Shown here in pieces: positions 8,189-16,159 of a DNA stretch of 32,256 nt; the first letter of the stretch is position 1; each line of letters opens with the position of its first letter. This DNA comes from Acidobacteriota bacterium. Its GTDB lineage: Bacteria > Acidobacteriota > Terriglobia > Bryobacterales > Bryobacteraceae. The position numbers and the translations under genes were made by a program. The stretch covers positions 1 to 32,256 of the forward strand of contig JANXXI010000251.1 in the NCBI GenBank assembly GCA_025350695.1, in the 5' to 3' direction. The notes below the pieces were generated by a model. The model was not told the DNA's origin. It made no database searches and saw only the letters and a program-made list of their open reading frames with translations.

Positions 8189-9375
8189 TTCGGCCCCTTT
8201 TCCCAACGTACGCGTGCCGGCCAGTGAATCACTCCAGCTACGTCTTTTGCGTCAATCACGGTCAACGTCAAACGGTCATCAATCCAATCCTGGCTTGAAC
8301 CGTCCTCATTCTGAATCGCAACTGTCAGTGTATATTCCCCTCTAGCCAGCAAGCAATTAAACCCGAATTCAACCATCATGGTTTCGCCCGCCTTCCAATG
8401 GCCAAGTTCCACGCCCTCAATCTTTGTGTTCGTACCCCAAACGTCAACCCCCAGCCGGTTGCGAATCAGCACCCCCACCTGCGGCGATTCCATATCCCGC
8501 TTCACCGCCGCCCGCACCTTGACCGTCACTGAGTCGCCGTTCATCACCGATAGGCCATTGGCTCCACCCAGTTCCACATCCAAAATTTCGCTGCCGCCAT
8601 CGCCGTGCCTGTAACTTCCCACTTTGCCCGGTTCGTCATGTTCCCGCAACTGTAGTTCATGCACTAACCCAACATACCGATTCACCACGTCACTAGGTTT
8701 TCCTAAAGCGGCCACTTCGCCATGGATCAACAACGCCGCCCGATCCGCCAGCCGCTTCACGATACCCAAATCGTGCGAGACAAACAGTATCGTGACTCTC
8801 CGCTGCTTCAACTCCTCCAGCTTACGAATGCACCGATTCGCGAACACCGCGTCACCCACCGCCAGAGCCTCATCCACGATTAATATCTCCGGATCAACAT
8901 GGATCGCCGTCGCAAACGCCAGCCGCACGTACATACCGCTGGAATATTCCTTCACCGGCCGCTCCATGAATTCACCGATTTCGGCAAATGCGGCAATTTT
9001 TGGGAAAGCGCTTTCGATCTCGGCCTTCTTCAAACCCATGATCTCGCCGTTCATAAAAACGTTTTCGCGCCCCGTGAATTCCGGATTGAACCCAGCCCCT
9101 AACTCAAGCAACGCCGCCACCCGCCCCCGAGTCGTCACGCGCCCTCGTGACGGTTGTAAAATCCCCGCAGCCACCTGCAAAAGAGTACTTTTCCCAGACC
9201 CATTCGGTCCCACCAATGCGAAAAATTCGCCCTTTTCCACCTTGATGTTGATATTTTTGAGCGCCCAGAAGTCAGTGCTCCGCTTCTCTCCAAAGAATGG
9301 AAGAGCCTCCACCAGTCGGTCAATCGGCTGCTTGTAGAGCGGGTAAATCTTCGAAACGTGTTGAATCGAAACCAA
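8185..9375 (-). CDS. ABC transporter ATP-binding protein, Wzt/TagH-like, with C-terminal substrate-binding domain
   Basis: 396 residues from TTG 9375. Walker A is GPNGSGKST at about residues 56-64. The Wzt-type sequence GRVAALLELGAGFNPEFTGR, the signature EYSSGMYVRLAFATA, Walker B ILIVDEALAVGD and the switch histidine in FVSHD follow. After about residue 250 a beta-rich domain (VGVLIRNRLGVDVWGTNT, GEYTLTVAIQNEDGS) matches the Wzt C-terminal domain that reads the O-polysaccharide. The usual partner permease (Wzm) is not next to it in this window. The frame continues upstream to 9510, but that part overlaps the divergent tgt gene and lacks family similarity; TTG 9375 gives the usual N-terminus VSIQHVSKIYP. 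A TATACT box lies only seven bases upstream, so the mRNA may be leaderless. Confidence 0.93.
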   Translation of the reverse strand: MVSIQHVSKIYPLYKQPIDRLVEALPFFGEKRSTDFWALKNINIKVEKGEFFALVGPNGSGKSTLLQVAAGILQPSRGRVTTRGRVAALLELGAGFNPEFTGRENVFMNGEIMGLKKAEIESAFPKIAAFAEIGEFMERPVKEYSSGMYVRLAFATAIHVDPEILIVDEALAVGDAVFANRCIRKLEELKQRRVTILFVSHDLGIVKRLADRAALLIHGEVAALGKPSDVVNRYVGLVHELQLREHDEPGKVGSYRHGDGGSEILDVELGGANGLSVMNGDSVTVKVRAAVKRDMESPQVGVLIRNRLGVDVWGTNTKIEGVELGHWKAGETMMVEFGFNCLLARGEYTLTVAIQNEDGSSQDWIDDRLTLTVIDAKDVAGVIHWPARVRWEKGPN

Positions 9376-9382
9376 GATACCG

Positions 9383-9390
9383 AGTATAGC
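9383..9390. promoter_or_regulatory. Overlapping divergent -10 elements (ABC operon / tgt)
   Basis: The only gap between the two divergent operons is 42 bases (9376-9417). On the minus strand TATACT (9388-9383) ends seven bases before the ABC TTG. On the plus strand TATAGC (9385-9390) overlaps it, with TTGAAT at 9361-9366 at an 18-base spacing. An alternative plus-strand box, TGCGATAAT, lies at 9391-9399. If correct, the two polymerases compete for the same DNA, and the ABC transcript would have almost no leader. This rests on consensus matching only. Confidence 0.4.
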
Positions 9391-9417
9391 TGCGATAATA
9401 GAAAAAGTCCTCCCCGA

Positions 9418-10575
9418 ATGCCGCTGAACTCGCAAAAGGCCCTCAGTTTTGAAATTCAAGCCACCTGCCCCGATACCGGAGCCCGGGCTGGCTTGCTTCA
9501 TACCCCCCACGGGACCATTGAAACCCCAGTTTTCATGCCAGTCGGAACTCAGGGCACGGTAAAAGGCCTAACGCCCCGCAACTTGATCGAGGATCTGGAT
9601 GCTAAGATCATTCTTTCCAACACCTACCACTTGTTCCTGCGCCCCGGGCACGAGCTAATCGCCGCGTTCGGCGGCCTGCATGAATACATGCGCTGGCCCC
9701 GAGCCATCCTCACCGATTCCGGCGGCTTCCAGGTGTTTAGTCTCAGCAAGATACGTAAAGTCACCGAGGAAGGAGTACTCTTCCACAGCCACCTGAACGG
9801 CGACCCGCACACCTTCACCCCCGCCTCCACCGTGGATGTCCAACTGGCCTTGGGTAGCGACATCATGATGGTGCTCGACGAATGCATCGAATATCCCGCC
9901 ACCCGCGAACGCGTTCAGTCCTCCACGGACCGCACCGTCCGCTGGGCCCGCCAAGCATTCGACCATTACCGCCAGCGCCAGTCTTCCCTTCGAACCCGCC
10001 ACGCGCTATTTCCCATCGTGCAGGGTGGTATGTACGCCGACCTCCGCAAGCAGTGCGCCGCCGAACTCGTTGATCTGGACGCCGAAGGCTACGCCATTGG
10101 AGGTCTCTCCGTCGGCGAGCCCCGTCCCGAAAGCCTAGAAATGGCTGAGGTCACCGCGCCTCTCCTCCCCGCCGACCGTCCCCGTTACGTCATGGGTGTC
10201 GGCAAGCCGGAAGAACTTCCCGAATACGTGGCTCGCGGAATCGACATGATGGATTGCGTCATGCCCAGCCGCAATGCCCGCAATGGATGCCTGTTTACCT
10301 CAACCGGAAAGCTTCACATCAAGAATGCCCAGTATCGGGAGGACCGAAGGCCCATTGACAGCCTTTGCGGATGTTATACTTGCAGGAACTTTACCCGTTC
10401 GTACTTGCGGCACCTCTATTTGGCCCAGGAAATCCTGTTCTCGGTACTAGCCACCTTGCACAACATCTACCATTACCTTGACATAATGCGCCAGATGAGG
10501 CAGTCTATTGTCCTTGGGGCTTTCCCCAAATTCTTACGCTCGGCCAGAGCCGCTCAACTGGAAGATACTGATTGA
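9418..10575 (+). CDS. tgt: Queuine tRNA-ribosyltransferase (tRNA-guanine transglycosylase)
   Basis: 385 residues. It swaps guanine 34 of the GUN-anticodon tRNAs for preQ1 in the queuosine pathway. Motifs seen: TPVFMPVGTQGTVKGL, LTDSGGFQVFSL with the conserved Asp at residue 100, QGGMYADLR, YAIGGLSVGEP, MGVGKPEELPEYVARGIDMMDCVMPSRNARNG with the nucleophilic Asp, and the zinc site CGCYTCRNFTRSYLRHL. All key residues are present. The frame opens at a GTG (9358), but ATG 9418 (MPLNSQKALSF) is the better start because the upstream part overlaps the divergent ABC gene. It is the first gene of the run tgt-yajC-secD-secF, a very common bacterial order, and its stop overlaps the yajC start as TTGA. 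Confidence 0.97.
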   Translation: MPLNSQKALSFEIQATCPDTGARAGLLHTPHGTIETPVFMPVGTQGTVKGLTPRNLIEDLDAKIILSNTYHLFLRPGHELIAAFGGLHEYMRWPRAILTDSGGFQVFSLSKIRKVTEEGVLFHSHLNGDPHTFTPASTVDVQLALGSDIMMVLDECIEYPATRERVQSSTDRTVRWARQAFDHYRQRQSSLRTRHALFPIVQGGMYADLRKQCAAELVDLDAEGYAIGGLSVGEPRPESLEMAEVTAPLLPADRPRYVMGVGKPEELPEYVARGIDMMDCVMPSRNARNGCLFTSTGKLHIKNAQYREDRRPIDSLCGCYTCRNFTRSYLRHLYLAQEILFSVLATLHNIYHYLDIMRQMRQSIVLGAFPKFLRSARAAQLEDTD

Positions 10576-10886
10576 CCTTAAGTTTTCTTTTACTTCAAAC
10601 TTCGCCCGCGGCGATGCTGCAATACATCCCCGTTCTGTTGATCTTTTTGATCTTCTACCTGCTCCTGTTTTTGCCCATGCAAAAGCAGAAGAAGCAGCTG
10701 GCCGATATGATGGCCGCGCTAAAGAACGGCGACACGGTGGTCACCAATGGCGGTATCATCGGTAGTATTCAAACAATTCTCGACGACGATACGCTCGTCA
10801 TTCGGGTGAAGCCCGATAACGTCAAGCTCCAGATTGCGCGCAGCGCGGTGGCAAGCTTGTACTCTGAGCGAACAGCAAACAAGTAA
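10572..10886 (+). CDS. yajC: YajC, preprotein translocase accessory subunit
   Basis: 104 residues. One membrane helix (IPVLLIFLIFYLLLFLPM) is followed by QKQKKQLADMMAALKNGDTVVTNGGIIGSI, the classic YajC K-x-G-D-x-V-x-T-x-G-G motif. YajC binds SecDF in the inner membrane. The TTG start at 10572 overlaps the tgt stop as TTGA and has GGAAG about seven bases upstream. An ATG at 10614 (MLQYIPV) would give a protein of about 90 residues and remains possible. The position between tgt and secD confirms the call. Confidence 0.95.
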   Translation: MTLSFLLLQTSPAAMLQYIPVLLIFLIFYLLLFLPMQKQKKQLADMMAALKNGDTVVTNGGIIGSIQTILDDDTLVIRVKPDNVKLQIARSAVASLYSERTANK

Positions 10887-10906
10887 GGCGGATAAAAGCT
10901 TTTTTT

Positions 10907-12526
10907 ATGGGTAAGAACTTAATGATGAAAACGGTGGCGATTATCGCCATCATTCTGGTATGCCTCTACGGCATCATCGGGCTCCCGAAGTCCAAGGCGG
11001 AACTGATCGCCAATTGGAATCAGAATATAAAACTCGGCCTCGACCTCAAGGGCGGTAGCCACTTAGTGCTTCAGGTGCAGGTGCAGGATGCATTCAAAGC
11101 CGAAGCTGATCGCGTCATCGAATCGCTGAAAGAGCAGTTGAAGAAGTCGAATGTCGACTACGCTTCCATCGACCGTAACGATCCCCAGCGCATCGAAGAT
11201 GCGGAAACTGTGCAGATCACCATCAAGGGTGTTTCCAACAATGGACTGACGGCATTCCGCGAAGCCATCACTGCGAATTTCCCCGATTGGACGCTGAATT
11301 CCATTGGCGCCAACGATTACAAGCTGAACATCAAGCCGACCTCGGCCCTGGTTCTGCGTCGCGATACCATCGACCGCACCAAGAACACGATTGAGAATCG
11401 CGTGAACGGCATGGGGTTAAGCGAAGCCACCGTGCAACAGCAAGGCCGCCGCGATGCCGAAAGCGAAATCATCGTCCAAATGCCCGGCGTCGACGATCCA
11501 GGCCGCGTAAAAGACATAATCAAAACGGCGGCCGTATTGGAAATCAGCGCTGTTAAAGACGGTCCTTTCCCTTCAATGGATCAAGCCCTGGCCAAAATGG
11601 GCGGTGTCATGCCTCTCGGCACCAAACTGGTAAAACAGCAAGTACGTCCCACGGATCAGGGTGAAACCTGGTGGCTCGTAAACCGGGCCCCGGTCGTCAA
11701 TGGCCGCGACCTACGCAACTCCCGCCCCAGCCGCGACGAAACAGGAAAGTGGGAAACTTCATTCCAACTGTCTCAGGATGGCGGACGCCGTTTCGGTGAA
11801 TTTACAGGTGCTAATATTGGCAACAAATTAGCCGTGGTGTTAGACAACCAAACACGCAGCGTGGCAACCATCAACGGCAAGATCGAAGACAGCGGCCGCA
11901 TCATGGGCCAGTTCAGTGAACCCGAAGCCAGCGATTTGGCGCTTGTCCTTCGTTCCGGCTCACTGCCCGCCGGCATCACCTTCCTCCAAGAACAAACTGT
12001 CGGCCCTTCGCTCGGAGCAGATTCCATCCAGCATGGAATCATGGCCGGCGTCATTGGCGTGGCTGCCGTGGTATTCTTCATGCTGTTCTATTATAAAAAG
12101 GCTGGCATCAACGCCGTGCTGGCGCTTGTGTTGAACGCCATCATCCTGATTGCCTGCCTCAGCTACTTCGGCGCGGTACTAACGCTTCCTGGCATAGCCG
12201 GCATCATTCTCACCATTGGTATGGCCGTCGATTCCAACGTTCTAATCTTTGAACGCATTCGCGAAGAGTTGCGCGCCGGCAAGGGAGTGATCGCAGCAGT
12301 CGACGCTGGGTTCTCCAAAGCATTTTTGACGATCATCGATACCCACGTCACAACTATCGTGTCCTGCGCCTTTCTGTTCGTGTTCGGCACAACAGCGGTG
12401 AAGGGCTTTGCCATCAGTTTGGTGATCGGTTTGATCGCCAATGTTTTTACCGCCGTCTTTGTGTCGAGGGTAATTTTCGACTACGAACTCAGCGGCAACA
12501 AGCAAGTGGAAAGCTTGAGCATTTAA
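10907..12526 (+). CDS. secD: Protein translocase subunit SecD
   Basis: 539 residues. An N-terminal membrane helix (VAIIAIILVCLYGIIGL) is followed by the D1 motif IKLGLDLKGGSHLVLQV, a large periplasmic part (about 30-380) and five C-terminal helices. The proton-relay region GMAVDSNVLIFERIREEL begins near residue 438, with the conserved Asp. SecD with SecF uses the proton gradient to finish export of Sec substrates on the periplasmic side. It starts 20 bases after yajC. The length is typical for SecD (about 500-620). No defects are seen. Confidence 0.97.
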   Translation: MGKNLMMKTVAIIAIILVCLYGIIGLPKSKAELIANWNQNIKLGLDLKGGSHLVLQVQVQDAFKAEADRVIESLKEQLKKSNVDYASIDRNDPQRIEDAETVQITIKGVSNNGLTAFREAITANFPDWTLNSIGANDYKLNIKPTSALVLRRDTIDRTKNTIENRVNGMGLSEATVQQQGRRDAESEIIVQMPGVDDPGRVKDIIKTAAVLEISAVKDGPFPSMDQALAKMGGVMPLGTKLVKQQVRPTDQGETWWLVNRAPVVNGRDLRNSRPSRDETGKWETSFQLSQDGGRRFGEFTGANIGNKLAVVLDNQTRSVATINGKIEDSGRIMGQFSEPEASDLALVLRSGSLPAGITFLQEQTVGPSLGADSIQHGIMAGVIGVAAVVFFMLFYYKKAGINAVLALVLNAIILIACLSYFGAVLTLPGIAGIILTIGMAVDSNVLIFERIREELRAGKGVIAAVDAGFSKAFLTIIDTHVTTIVSCAFLFVFGTTAVKGFAISLVIGLIANVFTAVFVSRVIFDYELSGNKQVESLSI

Positions 12527-12544
12527 CATTTTTGAAATACCCGT

Positions 12545-12572
12545 TTGAACTATTGCGTCCGAGTATGATACT
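12545..12572 (+). promoter_or_regulatory. Possible promoter ahead of secF
   Basis: The 120-base gap between secD and secF is larger than other gaps in the operon. It holds TTGAAC (12545-12550) and GATACT (12567-12572) with a 16-base spacer, each four of six to the sigma-70 consensus. A secondary start for secF and the genes after it is possible. Support is only by consensus. Confidence 0.25.
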
Positions 12573-12646
12573 TTGACCAGGATCGAACGGGAACTCTGAG
12601 GCATGAACCGGTGTCTACATGATTAGGCGCCAAAAGAAGACGCTCG

Positions 12647-13831
12647 ATGGAAATTTTTAAGAATACGAATTTTGACTTTTTGGGCAAAAAATGGCCCTTC
12701 ATTATAGCCAGCTTGATTTTGACGGCAGCTGGTTTGATTAGCTTGGTTGTTAAGGGCGGTCCGCGGTATGGGATTGACTTCAACGGCGGCACCGCGACCT
12801 CTGTGGCGTTTGGATCGGATCCGAACGAAGAGGAGATCCGGAAAGTGCTTTCCGAGAAGATCCCCGGGGAAATTGTTGTGCAGAAGATTCAAGGCCAAAA
12901 CGAAGTGATGATCGGCACCGAAGTCCAGAACGAAAAGCAGCTGGAATCGGCGCGCGAGGCTATCTATTCGTCCTTGGCTGGTAAGTATGGCGCCCCCGGC
13001 GGAAAGCTCGATATCAACAATGCCGGCCAGTTGGCCGTATTGGATAAGATTCGCGATGGGTTGTCTCGTGGGAATCCGAATTTGTCGGAACAGCAGATGC
13101 AGGATTTGGTGAAGGCTATCCTTGCCTACCGGGACTCCCATCACGGCATCATTTCTAGCTTCGACTCGCTTTCATCCGTGCCCGGCGTGACTCCACAGGT
13201 AATTGGCGTGTTAAAGAATGAGCTAGGCGCGTCGCAATACAACATCAGGCACTTTGACTTGGTCGGACCGAAGGTCGGCGGTGAGCTGCGCACGCAGGCA
13301 TTGACCGCCACATTGTTAGCCTTGGCTGGTATGCTAATTTACGTCGCCCTGCGGTTTGAGTTGCTCTACGGGGCTGCCGCGGTTATCGCTGTGTTCCATG
13401 ACACCATTATTACAATCGGGCTCTTCTCGATTTTCAACAAACAAATCGACCTTCCAGTTATTGCCGCATTGCTAACACTGGTTGGCTTTTCAATGAACGA
13501 TACTATCGTCGTCTTCGATCGCATTCGTGAGAATTTGAAGTTGATGCGCAAGGAAAGCTTGTATAACATCATCAACACCAGCATCAATCAAACCTTAAGC
13601 CGGACCATCCTTACCAGTGGTTTAACGTTACTAACGGCGCTTTCTTTATTTTTATTTGGTGGACCCGTGCTTCATGGGTTCTCTTTTGCTCTCGTTTTTG
13701 GTATCCTCGTCGGAACGTATTCATCAATCTTCATCGCAAGTCCTATCTTGGTCGCCTGGCAGGAATGGGCAGCCAAAAGGAACGAGAAGAATGGTGGAGC
13801 GGGTGGTACTTTGAAGGCGGCTTCTAAATAA
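12647..13831 (+). CDS. secF: Protein translocase subunit SecF with an extra periplasmic insert
   Basis: 394 residues, against about 290-330 for most SecF proteins. The core is normal: helix 1 (PFIIASLILTAAGLISLVV), the motif YGIDFNGGTA, and in the C-terminal membrane bundle FHDTIITIGLF, GFSMNDTIVVFDRIRENL and ILTSGLTLLTALSLFLFGG. The surplus lies at about residues 120-200, in the periplasmic domain. It is helical and contains FDSLSSVPGVTPQVIGVLKNEL, which looks like a helix-hairpin-helix type stretch. It then returns to the normal sequence at HFDLVGPKVGGEL. Together with SecD and YajC it forms the accessory export complex. The function of the insert is unknown. Confidence 0.95.
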   Translation: MEIFKNTNFDFLGKKWPFIIASLILTAAGLISLVVKGGPRYGIDFNGGTATSVAFGSDPNEEEIRKVLSEKIPGEIVVQKIQGQNEVMIGTEVQNEKQLESAREAIYSSLAGKYGAPGGKLDINNAGQLAVLDKIRDGLSRGNPNLSEQQMQDLVKAILAYRDSHHGIISSFDSLSSVPGVTPQVIGVLKNELGASQYNIRHFDLVGPKVGGELRTQALTATLLALAGMLIYVALRFELLYGAAAVIAVFHDTIITIGLFSIFNKQIDLPVIAALLTLVGFSMNDTIVVFDRIRENLKLMRKESLYNIINTSINQTLSRTILTSGLTLLTALSLFLFGGPVLHGFSFALVFGILVGTYSSIFIASPILVAWQEWAAKRNEKNGGAGGTLKAASK

Positions 13832-13895
13832 GTCGCTAGACACTAAACCGCGGACGAATTAAAATACGCCTCCGCATAGAAAGGGACAACGGATC

Positions 13896-14666
13896 ATGTT
13901 TGAACAAACATTCGTTGATGGAACCGGGAAGACAACCAAACCCTGGACCATTGCTTTATCCTTCTTGATGCAGTTCTTGCTGGTAGGGGTTCTTATTTTG
14001 ATTCCCCTGATCTGGCACGAAGGATTAGTTGGAGCGCAGTTGAGCACGTTTCTGGTTGCTCCTTCTCCTCCTCCCCCGCCTCCTCCACCTCCTCCACCTT
14101 CAGCTCCCATTAAGGTAGTGAAGGTGATTCCTCGCCAATTCGATGGCACCAAACTGATGGCTCCCAAAGTCATCCCTAAAGACATTGCCGTCATTAAAGA
14201 AGAAGAAATGCCGCCTGCAGCGGGTCCCGTAGGCGTCGTGGGCGGTGTTCCTGGAGGCGTTCCCGGCGGAACAGCCGGCGGCGTTATTGGCGGTATAATT
14301 GGCGGTGTTCCGTCTGCCGCTCCTCCACCTCCTCCGCCCCCTCCGGTCAAGGTAGTTGAAAAGCCCAAGCCGGTTGGCCCAATCCGCGTGGGTGGAAACG
14401 TGACACAAGCGAACTTGATTTCTCAGCAGAAACCCGTCTATCCCCCCCTGGCAAAGCAAGCTCGCATTTCGGGCACCGTTCGTTTCGAGGCCATCATCTC
14501 GAAAGATGGTACGATTCAGCAGCTTAAAGTGATTTCCGGTCATCCTTTGCTGATTCCTTCAGCACAGGAAGCCGTAAAGAACTGGAAGTATCGCCCAACT
14601 CAGCTTAACGGTGAGGCGGTGGAAGTGCAAACCACCATCGACGTCAATTTCACATTGAGTAACTAA
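13896..14666 (+). CDS. tonB: TonB-family energy transducer
   Basis: 256 residues. A single N-terminal membrane helix (about 18-42, IALSFLMQFLLVGVLILIPL) is followed by a long proline run (about residues 55-68), a charged part, a glycine-rich part built of GGV/GGI units (about 108-140), a second proline run (about 143-151) and a typical TonB C-terminal domain: QKPVYPPLAKQARISGTVRF, DGTIQQLKVISGHPLL and AVKNWKYRPTQLNGEAVEV. TonB carries energy from ExbB-ExbD to outer-membrane receptors. An AAGGGA site lies about ten bases before the ATG. The following exbB-exbD-exbD genes confirm the call. Because there is no receptor here, the transported substrate cannot be named; a Tol-like or gliding-type role is not excluded. 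Confidence 0.93.
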   Translation: MFEQTFVDGTGKTTKPWTIALSFLMQFLLVGVLILIPLIWHEGLVGAQLSTFLVAPSPPPPPPPPPPPSAPIKVVKVIPRQFDGTKLMAPKVIPKDIAVIKEEEMPPAAGPVGVVGGVPGGVPGGTAGGVIGGIIGGVPSAAPPPPPPPPVKVVEKPKPVGPIRVGGNVTQANLISQQKPVYPPLAKQARISGTVRFEAIISKDGTIQQLKVISGHPLLIPSAQEAVKNWKYRPTQLNGEAVEVQTTIDVNFTLSN

Positions 14667-14777
14667 GGTTTCAGTAAGTTTATTTTGATCAGTTTTAGCT
14701 GGGAAGAGTGCCAAAGCGCTTATTAACAGTGCAGTAAAATTTAACTTCAACTTCAATTCAACTCGCAGGAGAGAAAA

Positions 14778-15512
14778 ATGATTCTTCAACTTCAAGTCTG
14801 GGCGCTGTTCCTTTTGGAAGGGCAAGTGGGCTTCGATTTCCGCAGCATGTGGAACCAGATGGGTGTTCCCGCAAGGCTCGTGGTTGCCACCCTTTTTATC
14901 ATGTCCGCTTGGTCTATCGGCGTCATGATTGACAGGCTGATCGCCTTCAACGCCGCGCGTCAACAATCCCGCGCATTTGCGCCGGCTGTAGCAGGCGCCT
15001 TGCGCGAAGGTAAACTCGACGAAGCAATTAAAGTCGCCGATCGTTATAAAAAGAGCCATTTAGCCAAAGTTGTCGTGGCCGGATTGCAAGAATTCCAAGC
15101 TCATAACGCTTCGCTCGATTTATCGGGTGAGCAAATAGAAGCCAGTAAACGCGCTCTCGAACGCTCCGAAGCCATCGTTAACGCCGAACTGAAAAAAGGC
15201 GTCAGTTCTCTTGCCACCATCGGTTCCACCGGTCCCTTCGTGGGACTACTCGGCACCGTCGTCGGCATCATCAACGCGTTCCAAGGTATGTCAACCGAAA
15301 AGACCTCTGGTTTGTCGGCTGTGGCAGGCGGTATTTCGGAAGCGCTGGTTACCACCGCTATCGGTCTTCTCGTCGCTATCCCAGCTGTTATGATGTTCAA
15401 CTATTTCACCAACCGCGTGGAAGCGTTTAACGTGGAAATGACCAACTCCAGCTCAGAATTGCTTGATTATTTCATCAAGCGCTCTCAGAAAGCGGCGGGA
15501 GCTCGCCACTAG
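14778..15512 (+). CDS. exbB: ExbB/TolQ/MotA-family proton channel protein
   Basis: 244 residues. There is an N-terminal membrane helix (LVVATLFIMSAWSIGVMIDRL), a long cytoplasmic loop, then the MotA/TolQ/ExbB core: LATIGSTGPFVGLLGTVVGI, IINAFQGM, AGGISEALVTTAIGLLVAIP and AVMMFNYFTNRVE. ExbB forms the pentamer that carries proton flow with ExbD. GGAGAG a few bases before the ATG is a strong ribosome binding site. It lies 111 bases after tonB. TolQ cannot be excluded on sequence alone, but the adjacent TonB with a standard C-terminal domain favours the ExbB name. Confidence 0.94.
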   Translation: MILQLQVWALFLLEGQVGFDFRSMWNQMGVPARLVVATLFIMSAWSIGVMIDRLIAFNAARQQSRAFAPAVAGALREGKLDEAIKVADRYKKSHLAKVVVAGLQEFQAHNASLDLSGEQIEASKRALERSEAIVNAELKKGVSSLATIGSTGPFVGLLGTVVGIINAFQGMSTEKTSGLSAVAGGISEALVTTAIGLLVAIPAVMMFNYFTNRVEAFNVEMTNSSSELLDYFIKRSQKAAGARH

Positions 15513-15531
15513 TTTTTTGTTCGGAACTAAT

Positions 15532-15588
15532 GTTCTCTAAGCGCGAGTTCTGCGCGTGTTCTCGAAAGTGAGTTGAAGTTCTTGTTCT
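15532..15588 (+). repeat. Five GTTCT repeats in the exbB-exbD gap
   Basis: The pentamer GTTCT occurs at 15532, 15547, 15558, 15578 and 15584 in the 135-base gap between exbB and exbD, and a GTTCGGAAC palindrome lies just before. Spacing is irregular (15, 11, 20 and 6). It may be a regulator site, an RNA feature or chance. Confidence 0.35.
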
Positions 15589-15647
15589 GGTCCTGCGCAC
15601 CCATATACGGAGCGTCAGGGCCAGGGCGGGAAACTGGAGAAAACTTT

Positions 15648-16109
15648 ATGTCGTTGTCCGCTATCAAGAAAGTAAAGGCGCCAGGCGTGCTTTCAGACAT
15701 CAACGTAACTCCCATGGTGGATGTTATGTTGGTCATGCTGATCATCTTCATGGTTATCACCCCCATGCTATCCAAGGGCTTTAGCGTCAATCTTGTGAAA
15801 ACCAAGAATCCCATCGCCATGCAGGCAGCCGATAAAGATGACGCCGTGCTGATTTCAATCACCCGTGACGGCAAGGTCTATTTGCAAAGCAACCCTATTC
15901 CACCAGATGATTTGCCAAGCAAAGTCAAGGATATGCTGACTAACCGGTTGGACAAGACTTGCTACATCAAGGCCGATCAGCGTGCAAAATATGACTTGGT
16001 TGTAAAGGTCATCGACAATTTGCGCGCCGCTGGTGTGGATCAAGTTGGATTGCTTACCGACAAGCCCAACGATTCGGAAACAGTTACGAAAGCCCCCGCT
16101 GGCATTTAA
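15648..16109 (+). CDS. exbD: ExbD/TolR-family protein 1
   Basis: 153 residues from ATG 15648. The protein begins with a short cytoplasmic part, then SDINVTPMVDVMLVMLIIFM, where Asp25 is the conserved proton-binding residue in the single membrane helix. A periplasmic domain follows (VLISITRDGKVYLQ, KADQRAKYDLVVKVIDNLRA, GVDQVGLLTDKP). The ATG has GGAG upstream (15636). An upstream in-frame ATG at 15573 would add 25 residues unlike the family, so I reject it. First of two ExbD paralogues. Confidence 0.93.
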   Translation: MSLSAIKKVKAPGVLSDINVTPMVDVMLVMLIIFMVITPMLSKGFSVNLVKTKNPIAMQAADKDDAVLISITRDGKVYLQSNPIPPDDLPSKVKDMLTNRLDKTCYIKADQRAKYDLVVKVIDNLRAAGVDQVGLLTDKPNDSETVTKAPAGI

Positions 16110-16159
16110 TGCCTGGCGAGATCTAAATAATTTTTTTGCATTTGTAAGGAGAGTTTACC

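Noticed and set aside
9376-9510. N-terminal extension of the ABC ATPase to 9510
   Set aside because: It overlaps the divergent tgt gene, its sequence is unlike Wzt family N-termini, and the TTG at 9375 gives the normal start.
13859-14543. Reverse-strand glycine- and proline-rich ORFs over tonB
   Set aside because: They are the complement of the proline and glycine repeats of tonB with no family signal.
15573-15647. Upstream ATG for the first exbD
   Set aside because: The extra 25 residues are unlike ExbD and carry no ribosome site; ATG 15648 has GGAG.
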